A stretch of DNA of 48,899 bases from SHZI01 sp031409515 (GTDB lineage Bacteria > Pseudomonadota > Gammaproteobacteria > Steroidobacterales > GCA-2729495): assembly GCA_031409515.1 (NCBI GenBank), contig JANNXJ010000054.1, forward strand, positions 1 through 48,899. The letters are read 5' to 3'. Shown in pieces: positions 25,330 to 32,479 of the stretch. A program made the translations under genes and the position numbers. The notes under the pieces are model-generated. The model was given only the letters and a program-made list of their open reading frames with translations, was not told the DNA's origin and did no database searches. Within the stretch, counting starts at the first letter, position 1; each line of letters begins with the position of its first letter.

Positions 25330-25387
25330 TTGCGCGTCTGCAAATCAGACATTATGATTGCCTCGCGTTCCTTTAGCAGACGCGCAA
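25330..25387. promoter_or_regulatory. 12-bp inverted repeat in front of the protease operon
   Basis: The arms ttgcgcgtctgc (25330-25341) and gcagacgcgcaa (25376-25387) are perfectly complementary, and the right arm ends at the base before the ATG at 25388. The 34 nt between them are AT-richer and could hold a promoter. As an operator it would suit the XRE protein encoded two genes on; as RNA it would hide the start codon. Confidence 0.75.
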
Positions 25388-25708
25388 ATGATCACCACGA
25401 CAAGTCTCCAATTTCCGGCCACAGCCATTCGGTCAGCTTTAAGGACTGAGCTGATCGAGTCGGTGAAGTCCGAAGCGTCTATTAAGGGCATCAGTCTCCC
25501 AAGCGGATCGGCTGACGTTGCCCAGGCTGCGGTCGATATCGACTCTCTAGTAGTTGTGTCGATTCTCTGCACAGTTGAACCAAACTTGGGATTTGAGCTT
25601 CCGCAAAGCGTGGTGCGCACCGGTGGATACGGGTCTGTTGATGCCGCCATTGAGCACTTGCTTCCGCGAATCGAAAGCGAGTGGATCAAGCACAAAGGAG
25701 GTGTGTAA
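25388..25708 (+). CDS. Acyl-carrier-protein-like small protein (106 aa)
   Basis: The C-terminal half reads DIDSLVVVSILCTVEPNLG, then FELPQSVVRTGGYGSVDAAIEHLL. This follows the acyl carrier protein pattern: a DSL motif whose serine could carry phosphopantetheine, helix II, then 'GxELP' and a final helix. The N-terminal half is not typical. The ATG at 25388 directly abuts an inverted repeat and has no Shine-Dalgarno, so translation may be leaderless; a TTG at 25358 is possible. The stop overlaps the XRE start (TAATG). The ACP reading is by pattern only. Confidence 0.6.
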   Translation: MITTTSLQFPATAIRSALRTELIESVKSEASIKGISLPSGSADVAQAAVDIDSLVVVSILCTVEPNLGFELPQSVVRTGGYGSVDAAIEHLLPRIESEWIKHKGGV

Positions 25709-26082
25709 TGAATTCCACAACGTCGACAAGCGATGACGACGGGGTCGCCCGGCAGCGGTTGGGGGATCGACTGAAGGAGGCGCGGAAGTACCTCGGTCTT
25801 AAGCAGGAAGAAGTTGCGACCTATCTGAAGATCCCACGGACGGCGCTGACTGACATTGAATCCGGTCAGCGCCGTGTCGAGGCAATCGAACTGACTCGGC
25901 TTGCAAGGCTTTATCGCCAGCCCGCCGCGTACTTCACCGGTGAGGATGAATCCTCATCGAACCTTCCGATTGATGTTGCCCATCTCGCACGACAAGTTGC
26001 GAAACTATCTCAGCAGGACCGCGATGAACTGACTCGCTTCGCGGAATACCTACGCACCCGGTCGCGGCCGACAGGGAGCTGA
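25708..26082 (+). CDS. XRE-family transcriptional regulator
   Basis: The 124-residue protein has an N-terminal XRE helix-turn-helix at about residues 18-73 (RLKEARKYLGLKQEEVATYL, then PRTALTDIESGQRRV) and a short helical C-terminus. An excellent AAAGGAGGTG precedes the ATG, which overlaps the stop of the ACP-like gene. The next gene is an ImmA/IrrE peptidase one base after the stop. By analogy with ImmR/ImmA and similar pairs this protein is probably the repressor of the operon and the likely target of the peptidase. The 12-bp inverted repeat upstream of the operon is its candidate operator. Confidence 0.88.
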   Translation: MNSTTSTSDDDGVARQRLGDRLKEARKYLGLKQEEVATYLKIPRTALTDIESGQRRVEAIELTRLARLYRQPAAYFTGEDESSSNLPIDVAHLARQVAKLSQQDRDELTRFAEYLRTRSRPTGS

Positions 26083-26083
26083 C

Positions 26084-27100
26084 GTGGCGACCGACTACGC
26101 TTCTGCCGTCCGAACTGGGACGATGGCCGCGGCCCGTCTCCACCTGAGACTGGACCTGCGCCGCAAACTGGAAGCCAAAGGAGGTAGCGTCGACGTCTTT
26201 GGCGCAATACTTGGCACCGACCTTCCCTTATTGCTTCGTCCACTGGATGGCCTGCTCGGTGTCTACTTGAATCAGCCGTATCCAGGAATTCTGGTGACGA
26301 CTGAGCGGCGATTGAGCGTTCAAAGATTCACTGCCGCCCACGAGCTTGGGCACTACGAGCTCAGACATCAGCCGAGCCTAGACGGCGCAAGTATCTTGCG
26401 TCGTCTGGCGCCAGAAGCACCGTCTGCGACGGGCTTCCAGGAAGTAGAGGCAAACGCCTTTGCGGCGGAGTTCCTCCTGCCGCGTTGGCTGATCGCCTGG
26501 CATTGCAAGCGACATGGCTGGACTGAACAAACCTTCCGCCGGCCAGATGTGATCTATCAGCTATCCCTGCGTCTTGGCGTCAGCTATGCATCAACGTGCT
26601 GGACACTGGCGCGAGGAAACTTAATCACCGAAGAGTTCGCCCGCGAGCTATTGCAGACTCAACCTCGCGAGATCAAGGTTGCGCTGCTCAGGACTTACCG
26701 GCCGAGCAATTACCGCGGAGACGTATGGCTGCTGACGAATAGCGATGCGGGGACACAGATCGATGGCAGTCGCGATGACGTTTTCGTGCTGCGACTTGAG
26801 GAACACAGCGGCAGCGGATATGTCTGGAACCTGGACGAACTCAATGAGAGCGGCTTCGCTGTGGTTCGTGATGAACGAGAGTCGCTGGATTCCGAGGGCA
26901 TCGGCGATCCTGTCCTTCGGAGAGTTACAGCCGCGTCGCCTGAGTCGCACCGTGGTCGAATAAGCATAGACGAGCGACGGCCTTGGCAACCGACTTTGTC
27001 CTTGTCCACCTTTACTGCTGACTTCGACTTGACTGGTCCAGAGGAGGAGGGCCTTTCGCGAGCCGAGCGCCGGAGTCTCTTGGAATCTGAATGGCCCTAA
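26084..27100 (+). CDS. ImmA/IrrE metallopeptidase with C-terminal chagasin-like (I42) domain
   Basis: The 338-residue protein has two parts. Residues 1-190 are an ImmA/IrrE-type zinc peptidase with FTAAHELGHYELRH (His86, Glu87, His90) and a third ligand probably in FQEVEANAFAAEFLLP (Glu122). Residues 212-310 have the pattern of peptidase inhibitor I42 (chagasin): DDVFVLRLEE, the loop HSGSGYVW in the place of NPTTGY, and ERRPWQP in the place of the RPW loop. I42 inhibitors block papain-like enzymes, and the very next gene encodes one, overlapping by 10 nt. The start is GTG at 26084. The inhibitor assignment is by motif and context. Confidence 0.82.
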   Translation: MATDYASAVRTGTMAAARLHLRLDLRRKLEAKGGSVDVFGAILGTDLPLLLRPLDGLLGVYLNQPYPGILVTTERRLSVQRFTAAHELGHYELRHQPSLDGASILRRLAPEAPSATGFQEVEANAFAAEFLLPRWLIAWHCKRHGWTEQTFRRPDVIYQLSLRLGVSYASTCWTLARGNLITEEFARELLQTQPREIKVALLRTYRPSNYRGDVWLLTNSDAGTQIDGSRDDVFVLRLEEHSGSGYVWNLDELNESGFAVVRDERESLDSEGIGDPVLRRVTAASPESHRGRISIDERRPWQPTLSLSTFTADFDLTGPEEEGLSRAERRSLLESEWP

Positions 27101-27738
27101 TTTCTCCCTCGATCGATTTGAGACCACACCTTGGTCCAGCTCGCGACCAAGGCCCACGCCCAACTTGCCTCGCGTTCGCGGTCAGCGATGGCCATGCTAC
27201 GATTCGGGGACCTTGGATCCCGCTCTCATGCGAGTTCATCTTCTTCCACGCGCAGCGACGAGCCGGCCGCAAACCGACGCAAGGCGCATCGCTGCCAGCG
27301 ATCTGCACAGCACTATTACAGGACGGTCAGCCAGTCGAGGCTGGATGGCCATACCTACCAGCCGATCCCATGTCTACGGCGTGGTCTCCGCCGGCAAACG
27401 TTGGGGTCGTTCACCGACGTGCAAGTACCTATGGGACGGCGACTATGAGCAGTATCATCCTCGAGATAGCGTTAGGTCGCCCCGTCATCGTCGTCACTCA
27501 GCTATCTCCTGCCTTCTATCAACCGACAGTTGACGGCGTAGTAAGCCCAAGCGCCGGGGAAGTACCGGACCCAAAGCTACGCCATGCCGTTCTCGCGGTC
27601 GGCCATGGAACGGTTGACGGTCACCGCGCTGTGCTTGTGCGCAACAGCTGGGGTCTTGGCTGGGGTGTCGGCGGCCATGCTTGGCTCACCGAGACGTTCC
27701 TCGCACCCGGTCTCTTGAGTGCCGCAAAGCTTAGTTGA
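27091..27738 (+). CDS. Papain-like (C1 family) cysteine peptidase
   Basis: The 215-residue protein has all active-site elements: DQGPRPTCLAFA (oxyanion Gln20, nucleophile Cys26), RHAVLAVGHG (His165) and VRNSWGLGWGVGGHAWL (Asn185). It has no signal peptide and no long propeptide, so it should act in the cytoplasm and needs another control, presumably the I42-like domain of the preceding gene. The ATG overlaps the end of that gene by 10 nt, which ties their synthesis together. Bacterial cytoplasmic C1 peptidases are uncommon. Its target is unknown. Confidence 0.88.
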   Translation: MALISPSIDLRPHLGPARDQGPRPTCLAFAVSDGHATIRGPWIPLSCEFIFFHAQRRAGRKPTQGASLPAICTALLQDGQPVEAGWPYLPADPMSTAWSPPANVGVVHRRASTYGTATMSSIILEIALGRPVIVVTQLSPAFYQPTVDGVVSPSAGEVPDPKLRHAVLAVGHGTVDGHRAVLVRNSWGLGWGVGGHAWLTETFLAPGLLSAAKLS

Positions 27739-27752
27739 TGTAGGGACATTCG

Positions 27753-28523
27753 ATGTACATCCCCATTCCGGCGAAGCCCGACTGTGCGAGCGCTTGGCGC
27801 GAGGCGGTGCATGTCGTTGACTCGAAAAGCGGCCATGCAGGCTACAACGTCATCATCGACGTTGCAGATCCAGTGGCCAACGTGACGCGCCAGGACCCGC
27901 GCATTGCCGCTGTTGACAATTTTCTGCAATCGTTCGAGAAGTCTGTCGAGACTATCGCGAACACGATCTTTCCAGCCGCGCTTTACCATAGGTACGGTGC
28001 GCCCGCATTCTTCGATGTGTTTCGTGAGCGCGTACTAGGAAAGGTGCGGCGCAACCACCGTTGGTCGGGCTATTACTTCGAACGGATGATGCAGTATCGT
28101 GACCCGCCAGGTGCCGACACGAATCAACTCTGGGACATTGTCGCGCGCATGCGAAACCCTAAGGTAAGGGCTCGAAACAAATACGAGCTCAGTCTATTCG
28201 ACCCTCTCCGTGACGTGGACGAATCGCCCTACGGGGGGCAGTGCCTGAGCTTCCTTAGTTTCAAACTGCATCCGGGCGCGCCCAAGACCCTCACGCTAAC
28301 AGCTATGTATCGCAACCACTTCTACGTCGAGAAGCTGCTTGGGAACCTGATCGGCCTCGGTCGCCTCATGGCCTTCGTGGCACGCGAGTCCGAACTCGAG
28401 GTCGGCTCGCTAACCGTCATCTCCACGCACGCCGAAATCGACCACCCAGGTGGGTGCTCGCGCTCGGAGATCGCTGCCATGCTTACGACATTTGATCACG
28501 CAGCGCAGCTACCCTCAGCTTGA
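27753..28523 (+). CDS. Thymidylate-synthase-like protein
   Basis: The 256-residue protein resembles thymidylate synthase in its C-terminal half: GGQCLSFLSFKLHPG (Cys164 in the place of the TS nucleophile PCH), then MYRNHFYVEKLLGNLIGLGR and ARESELEVGSLTVISTHAEID, matching the TS run 'RS.D.FLG.P.N...YA.L..M.A' up to the histidine in 'GDTHLY'. Several strict TS residues are replaced, so the reaction (perhaps hydroxymethylation or only nucleotide binding) is open. It follows the C1 peptidase by 14 nt in the operon and converges, with overlapping 3' ends, on a DNA-glycosylase-like gene. Confidence 0.7.
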   Translation: MYIPIPAKPDCASAWREAVHVVDSKSGHAGYNVIIDVADPVANVTRQDPRIAAVDNFLQSFEKSVETIANTIFPAALYHRYGAPAFFDVFRERVLGKVRRNHRWSGYYFERMMQYRDPPGADTNQLWDIVARMRNPKVRARNKYELSLFDPLRDVDESPYGGQCLSFLSFKLHPGAPKTLTLTAMYRNHFYVEKLLGNLIGLGRLMAFVARESELEVGSLTVISTHAEIDHPGGCSRSEIAAMLTTFDHAAQLPSA

Positions 28524-29209
28524 CGTTCGTCCAATGGCAGTTGCAGGTTGGCACTACCTGAGAGCGCGGGGAGAATTCCGTAGGATTCTTGAATCCCGGC
28601 GATGAATTCCGCCTGGCCGCCGTAGCTTGGGTGGCGAACCAGCTGTACCGGGACGTCGTCAATGCCAGCGAGTGCGATGCGTGCATCGCGGCCGATGGCT
28701 ATGAGCCGCTTCGGCCGGACCATACTGACCAGAGCCTTGAGGAAAGGCCACGCGACGTCCCGTTCGGCGCGGGTGTGGCAGCGATTCGAGAATGGATCGC
28801 CTGACTCGTGCGGGTGCAGCGGGAATACATTCCAGAGAACCGCCGGCTCACCGATCTGCGCCAGGACCCTCCAGATGATGGCGGCAGTGCGCTCGGCCAC
28901 CGCGGGACCGCGCGTTGCACGCTGCAGCGCGCTACTGCCAAACAATGCACCGGCCCGATTCAAATGGATTTCGTCAGTCAGCGGCACACCCGTGCGCCGG
29001 CCACCGCGATAACCAAGGTCTCGCGCGATCCACATCGTGTCGACACGCGCCGCCAGTGCCGCTTCCAAGCAAAGTACAAGATTGCGCCTTCTCCGTTGCG
29101 CTGCGTCGACTCGGTCGTGCTCGGGGCAGCGCTCAGAGTAAGGATTGAACACGGAGGGAAGGTGAATCCGGGAGAGGGCTTCCACAAAAGCTCTGGGATT
29201 GGCTTTCAT
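28496..29209 (-). CDS. Uracil-DNA-glycosylase-like protein
   Basis: The 237-residue protein shows a glycosylase-superfamily layout: an early ARDLGYRGGRRTGVPLTDE segment (residues 62-80), LWNVFPLHPHESGDPFSNR (125-143) and near the end VRHPSYGGQAEF (191-202), where the HPS motif is the usual DNA-intercalation loop. UDG-type enzymes cut uracil or related bases from DNA. The ATG at 29209 overlaps the MazG stop (ATGA), so it is translationally coupled. The 3' end overlaps that of the TS-like gene on the other strand by 28 nt. The exact UDG family and base specificity cannot be read off. Confidence 0.8.
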   Translation of the reverse strand: MKANPRAFVEALSRIHLPSVFNPYSERCPEHDRVDAAQRRRRNLVLCLEAALAARVDTMWIARDLGYRGGRRTGVPLTDEIHLNRAGALFGSSALQRATRGPAVAERTAAIIWRVLAQIGEPAVLWNVFPLHPHESGDPFSNRCHTRAERDVAWPFLKALVSMVRPKRLIAIGRDARIALAGIDDVPVQLVRHPSYGGQAEFIAGIQESYGILPALSGSANLQLPLDERQAEGSCAA

Positions 29210-30378
29210 GGCAGTGGCTTGACGCTCATTCGGTGTTTGTTCATGTCGATATGAATGCGGGCTCGACGATGCTGGCGTAGGAACCGAAAGGCTTCATATC
29301 CAGCCAGGATCGCCTCCTCCCAGAGCCATAAGGGCTGATATTCGACCTCGTAGCCAGTTACAAACTGCTTGACGTGCTTGAGTAAATCGAAGGGCAGATC
29401 TCCCCGCTCCATTCCGGCAAATAGATCCAGCTCCATCGCTTGGCCGAAGATCCAGGTAGTAACTCCCTCTTCGATTAGTGCTGCACGGGCGCCATCTTCA
29501 ACCTCGTCGATCCTAGGATCGCTCTTACGCTTCACGCGGAGAAGTGTTCGAACCACGGGCGACCAACCCAGGACGGCCACGTAGGCGAAGTGAAGAACAT
29601 CATGGAAACGGTAGTCGTCGGCCACAATGGCATTGTCTGTCAAGCGGTCGCCGATGTTGATGCCGTTGCAATGTTGATACACAAGTTTCTGGCCTCGCAC
29701 GTCGCGCTCAAAAACGTCGACAATCAGTGATCGGGGTAGGCGCTCTTCCGGATCTAACTTCTCATCGAACGGCTCAGGGTATATGCGACTGTCCGGCCAC
29801 CGATCAAAAATCTTGGCCAGATTACTGACGGCGGCACCTTCCAGTGTCACTCCGGCCTGATTTGCCGCCTCGACGAGGTTGCGCATAATGGCGATCAAAT
29901 GCTCTGCGAGGACTAATGGGTTTTCCGTTAGGCGCCCACACTCGTGATCGGAGATTAGTAGACCCACTTTCCCGGCAAGCTGCAGTAGTGTCTTCTCGAA
30001 CTCAGGGCTGGGCTCCGTGTTCAACTGCATGATCGCCGGCTGAATGTCGGCAAAGGTCAACGGTCCGTTAGCCGGTGATCCGCGACGGATAACCAGATTG
30101 GTCCCAGCGGCGACATCAGAGAGGGTCAGCTCTGCTCGCGCGGCGACGACCGTGAGATACCACAGCACGTCACCAAGCTCCTCGAGGACGGCACGAGCAT
30201 ATCCACGGTAAGACGCCTTATCGCGCTGCTTTTTCTTGACCTCGGTAAGGAGGCTACCCGACTCCCCGAACAAGCCCAGGAGCAGGAACGTGAGCGAGCC
30301 AGCGTCACTGCGCTGATCGGTCTTCAAAGCCTGGGCGGCGTACTCCTCAACAGTCAGCGGCGAGAAACTGTCACTCAT
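29206..30378 (-). CDS. MazG-like nucleoside triphosphate pyrophosphohydrolase
   Basis: Starting at the ATG at 30378 (perfect AGGAGGT upstream), the first 80 residues carry the MazG-type helices: LLGLFGESGSLLTEVKKK (Glu39, Glu46) and VLEELGDVLWYL (Glu66, Glu67, Asp70). One Glu of the usual GExGE stretch is Ser here. The remaining 300 residues are an unassigned helical domain with DDYRFHDVLHFAYVAVLGWSP, another possible metal-binding segment. All-alpha pyrophosphohydrolases cleave (d)NTPs to NMPs, which would cut phage or host dUTP/dTTP pools. It lies in an operon between the RHH-like and UDG-like genes. Confidence 0.82.
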   Translation of the reverse strand: MSDSFSPLTVEEYAAQALKTDQRSDAGSLTFLLLGLFGESGSLLTEVKKKQRDKASYRGYARAVLEELGDVLWYLTVVAARAELTLSDVAAGTNLVIRRGSPANGPLTFADIQPAIMQLNTEPSPEFEKTLLQLAGKVGLLISDHECGRLTENPLVLAEHLIAIMRNLVEAANQAGVTLEGAAVSNLAKIFDRWPDSRIYPEPFDEKLDPEERLPRSLIVDVFERDVRGQKLVYQHCNGINIGDRLTDNAIVADDYRFHDVLHFAYVAVLGWSPVVRTLLRVKRKSDPRIDEVEDGARAALIEEGVTTWIFGQAMELDLFAGMERGDLPFDLLKHVKQFVTGYEVEYQPLWLWEEAILAGYEAFRFLRQHRRARIHIDMNKHRMSVKPLP

Positions 30379-30379
30379 G

Positions 30380-30583
30380 CTACCTCCTGCGACCGCGCCG
30401 ATCCGCAATTGCCTCCGTGGGAACGGGCACTCCGTACGCTTTCAGCGCTCTCAGGACAACGACACGGATCGGCTCGCCATTCTCGGCTGCATGAATCCCT
30501 AGATAGCGCTTGGTGCTGGCCGGCAACTGAATCTGGAGATACTCGTCCGCTTCGATCGGTATGTTGGGCCGCTTCGGAGGCAT
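30380..30583 (-). CDS. Ribbon-helix-helix-like small regulator (67 aa)
   Basis: The short basic protein reads EYLQIQLPASTKRYLGIHAAENGEPIRVVVLRALKAYGV, a beta-strand followed by two helices as in ribbon-helix-helix repressors. The last codons contain the ribosome site for the MazG-like gene, whose ATG is at 30378. Three 8-bp boxes with TCATGA cores lie 14-35 nt before its start, the expected operator of an autoregulating RHH protein. It could also be an antitoxin-like partner of the pyrophosphohydrolase. Confidence 0.7.
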   Translation of the reverse strand: MPPKRPNIPIEADEYLQIQLPASTKRYLGIHAAENGEPIRVVVLRALKAYGVPVPTEAIADRRGRRR

Positions 30584-30596
30584 TTGCCAGATGTTA

Positions 30597-30618
30597 TCAT
30601 GAGTTCATGATTTCATGA
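30597..30618. promoter_or_regulatory. Three tandem 8-bp TCATGA boxes (candidate RHH operator)
   Basis: TCATGA, itself a palindrome, occurs at 30597, 30605 and 30613, exactly 8 bp apart. RHH repressors such as MetJ bind tandem 8-bp palindromic boxes. The array lies directly upstream of the RHH-like gene and overlaps a possible promoter on the minus strand. Confidence 0.75.
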
Positions 30619-30938
30619 AACCCTGACATAGGGGGGATGGACTAATGCTGGATCATTGCGCCCGATCTAGTCCGGTAGACGAGAGACGCCCTGGCTATTC
30701 CTGCGGTACTGTCGATGGTACGGCTCGACATGGCTGAAGCGTCCGAGCCGCCTTCGCCCGATCCATCACGAGTCCCGAACACGCCTTAGCGATGCTGCTT
30801 TTTGCGCAAATGTCGCGGCGACGTCCCCGGCGGCGGGCTCGATCGGAGAGCCTGAGCGTGGTCGGGAAGACTCACGCGTATGGCGGCACTCTATTGGCGC
30901 TTACAGACTTGCACTGACTCATTCAGGGCAGTATCTAA
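30619..30938. other. Intergenic region between the RHH-MazG-UDG operon and the integration module
   Basis: No gene is seen in these 320 bases. They should contain the divergent promoters of the RHH operon and of the excisionase/integrase genes. Confidence 0.4.
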
Positions 30939-30995
30939 ATGGACGCCCGCACCCAGCAACTGGGTGCTCCATTGCTCTGATTGAGAGGCGTCCAT
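30939..30995 (+). promoter_or_regulatory. Nested hairpin leader covering the start of the first xis-like gene
   Basis: The outer stem atggacgcc (30939-30947) / ggcgtccat (30987-30995) is perfect and includes two bases of the ATG at 30994. Inside is a second perfect hairpin, gcaccca (30949-30955) / tgggtgc (30961-30967). As RNA this would hide the translation start. Confidence 0.7.
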
Positions 30996-31182
30996 GTCCC
31001 AACCAAAGGAAACACTCCCACAGTTTCGATTCGACCTGGTCGAGGCGACTGCAATCCTCCGAATGAGCCGAGCGACGCTCTATGAGCGCATTCGGCAAGG
31101 AGCGATCACGTCGCAGAAGGATGGCCGGCGAAGTTACATCACGGCGGCAGAACTAGAACGCTACGTCGCCCAGCTTGGCTGA
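30994..31182 (+). CDS. AlpA/excisionase-like HTH protein (62 aa)
   Basis: A small winged-helix-type DNA-binding protein: FRFDLVEATAILRMSRATLYERIRQGAI followed by KDGRRSYITAAELERYVAQ, the standard excisionase/AlpA pattern. Being first in the xis-int module, it is the best candidate for the recombination directionality factor. Its start codon lies inside a stem-loop leader. Confidence 0.85.
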   Translation: MSQPKETLPQFRFDLVEATAILRMSRATLYERIRQGAITSQKDGRRSYITAAELERYVAQLG

Positions 31183-31214
31183 CATCAGGTAGTCGAAATC
31201 GACGGCGACAAAAC

Positions 31215-31547
31215 GTGGCCGAGATCGCCAGGCTGTACCGCAGGGCTCATGCCGCCAAGTACTTGGGCATGAGCGTGTTCCTGTTCGACCGTGAAGTGCG
31301 CCCCCGCCTGACCGAAATTCCTATTGGGAACAACGGGGTTGCCTTCGACCGGGTTGATCTGGATGCCTGGGCGGATCAACATAAGCAGGCCAACGGGCGT
31401 CCGCCGGAAAGGAGGACGCTATGGCGGGAAAGGGCGTTGGCCTCACCAAGCGAGGTGGGGTTTGGTGGCTCGAGAAACTCATTGACGGACGGAGAGTACG
31501 AGAGAGCACGGGAACAGGTGATCTTGCCGAGGCGAAAAGGTACCTAG
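31215..31547 (+). CDS. Second excisionase-like HTH protein (110 aa)
   Basis: The first 65 residues read YRRAHAAKYLGMSVFLFDREVRPRL then VAFDRVDLDAWADQH, again an excisionase-type HTH. The start is GTG at 31215. The last 42 residues overlap the integrase gene in another frame, which is unusual but would fix their relative expression. Confidence 0.75.
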   Translation: MAEIARLYRRAHAAKYLGMSVFLFDREVRPRLTEIPIGNNGVAFDRVDLDAWADQHKQANGRPPERRTLWRERALASPSEVGFGGSRNSLTDGEYERAREQVILPRRKGT

Positions 31548-32479
31548 CCTTTCGCCTGAACGAGATCCGCCGCGTCACGATCTACGGAGAGCGACCGCTG
31601 CGCAGCTTCGAACAAGCTGCGGCGCGATACCTTCGCGAGAACGCTGACAAGCGATCGCTGGACCGTGACGATCAGGCTCTCCGCCTGGCAATGCCACACT
31701 TGGGCCACCAGGAACTTGGCGACATACATTACGGCAAGTTGCAGACGTTCGCGGATGCGCGCCTTGCAAACGGAGTCTCCAAATCGACGGTAAATCGGGA
31801 TATGGCTGCCGTAAAACAGGTTCTCAAAGCCGCCGCACGGTGGTTTCACGAGAACGGCCAGCCCTGGCTTACCGCCGTGCCGGAGGTTCCGCGCTACAAG
31901 TTGCGTTGTACCGCGACCGAGGAGCGGGCTATCACATGGGACGAGCAGCGCCGGCTGAGTCAGGCACTGCCCGCCTATTTGGCAACCATGACGCTCTTCG
32001 CGGTGAATACGGGAGCTCGGCGAGGTGAAGTCCTGGAACTACGGTGGGGTTGGGAAGTGCAGAACCATTCGGCATTCCTGATTCCGCCACAGTTCCACAA
32101 GACGGGGGCATCGATTGGCAGTCGCCTGCTGGTCTGTAACTCCGTCGCGTGGGCTGTCATTGAGGAAGCCCGGGGACGGCACGCCGAGTTCGTATTCACA
32201 CATCACAGCAAGCCGGTGCGGACGTTTTACGGCCGGGCCTGGAAACAGGCACGCAGCCATGCAGGGTTGAGTCGAGTGCGAGTGCACGATCTGCGGCACA
32301 CATTTGCCACGCGGCTGGAAGCCGCGGGTGTGTCGCGATCGGACGTTGCCGAGATGCTGGGACATGCCACCAGCAGTGTGACGCGACGTTACATCGCACC
32401 CGACATCAGCCGGCTACTGCACGAAGCCGAGAAAGTCGTCGCCATGAGACACGAACCCGTGCTGAGAATTGTGGGGTGA
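31421..32479 (+). CDS. int: Tyrosine site-specific integrase
   Basis: The 352-residue protein has an N-terminal arm-binding part (GGVWWLEKLIDGRRVRESTGTGDLAEA), a core-binding SAM-like domain and the catalytic domain with all residues: Arg200 (TGARRGE), Lys227 (HKTG), His289 and Arg292 (HDLRHTF), His315 (LGHA) and Tyr324 (RRYI). AAAGGAGG precedes the ATG. The gene ends 80 nt from the 3' end of tRNA-Met, which should be its target (attB), and its reading direction is towards the attachment site. Confidence 0.95.
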   Translation: MAGKGVGLTKRGGVWWLEKLIDGRRVRESTGTGDLAEAKRYLAFRLNEIRRVTIYGERPLRSFEQAAARYLRENADKRSLDRDDQALRLAMPHLGHQELGDIHYGKLQTFADARLANGVSKSTVNRDMAAVKQVLKAAARWFHENGQPWLTAVPEVPRYKLRCTATEERAITWDEQRRLSQALPAYLATMTLFAVNTGARRGEVLELRWGWEVQNHSAFLIPPQFHKTGASIGSRLLVCNSVAWAVIEEARGRHAEFVFTHHSKPVRTFYGRAWKQARSHAGLSRVRVHDLRHTFATRLEAAGVSRSDVAEMLGHATSSVTRRYIAPDISRLLHEAEKVVAMRHEPVLRIVG

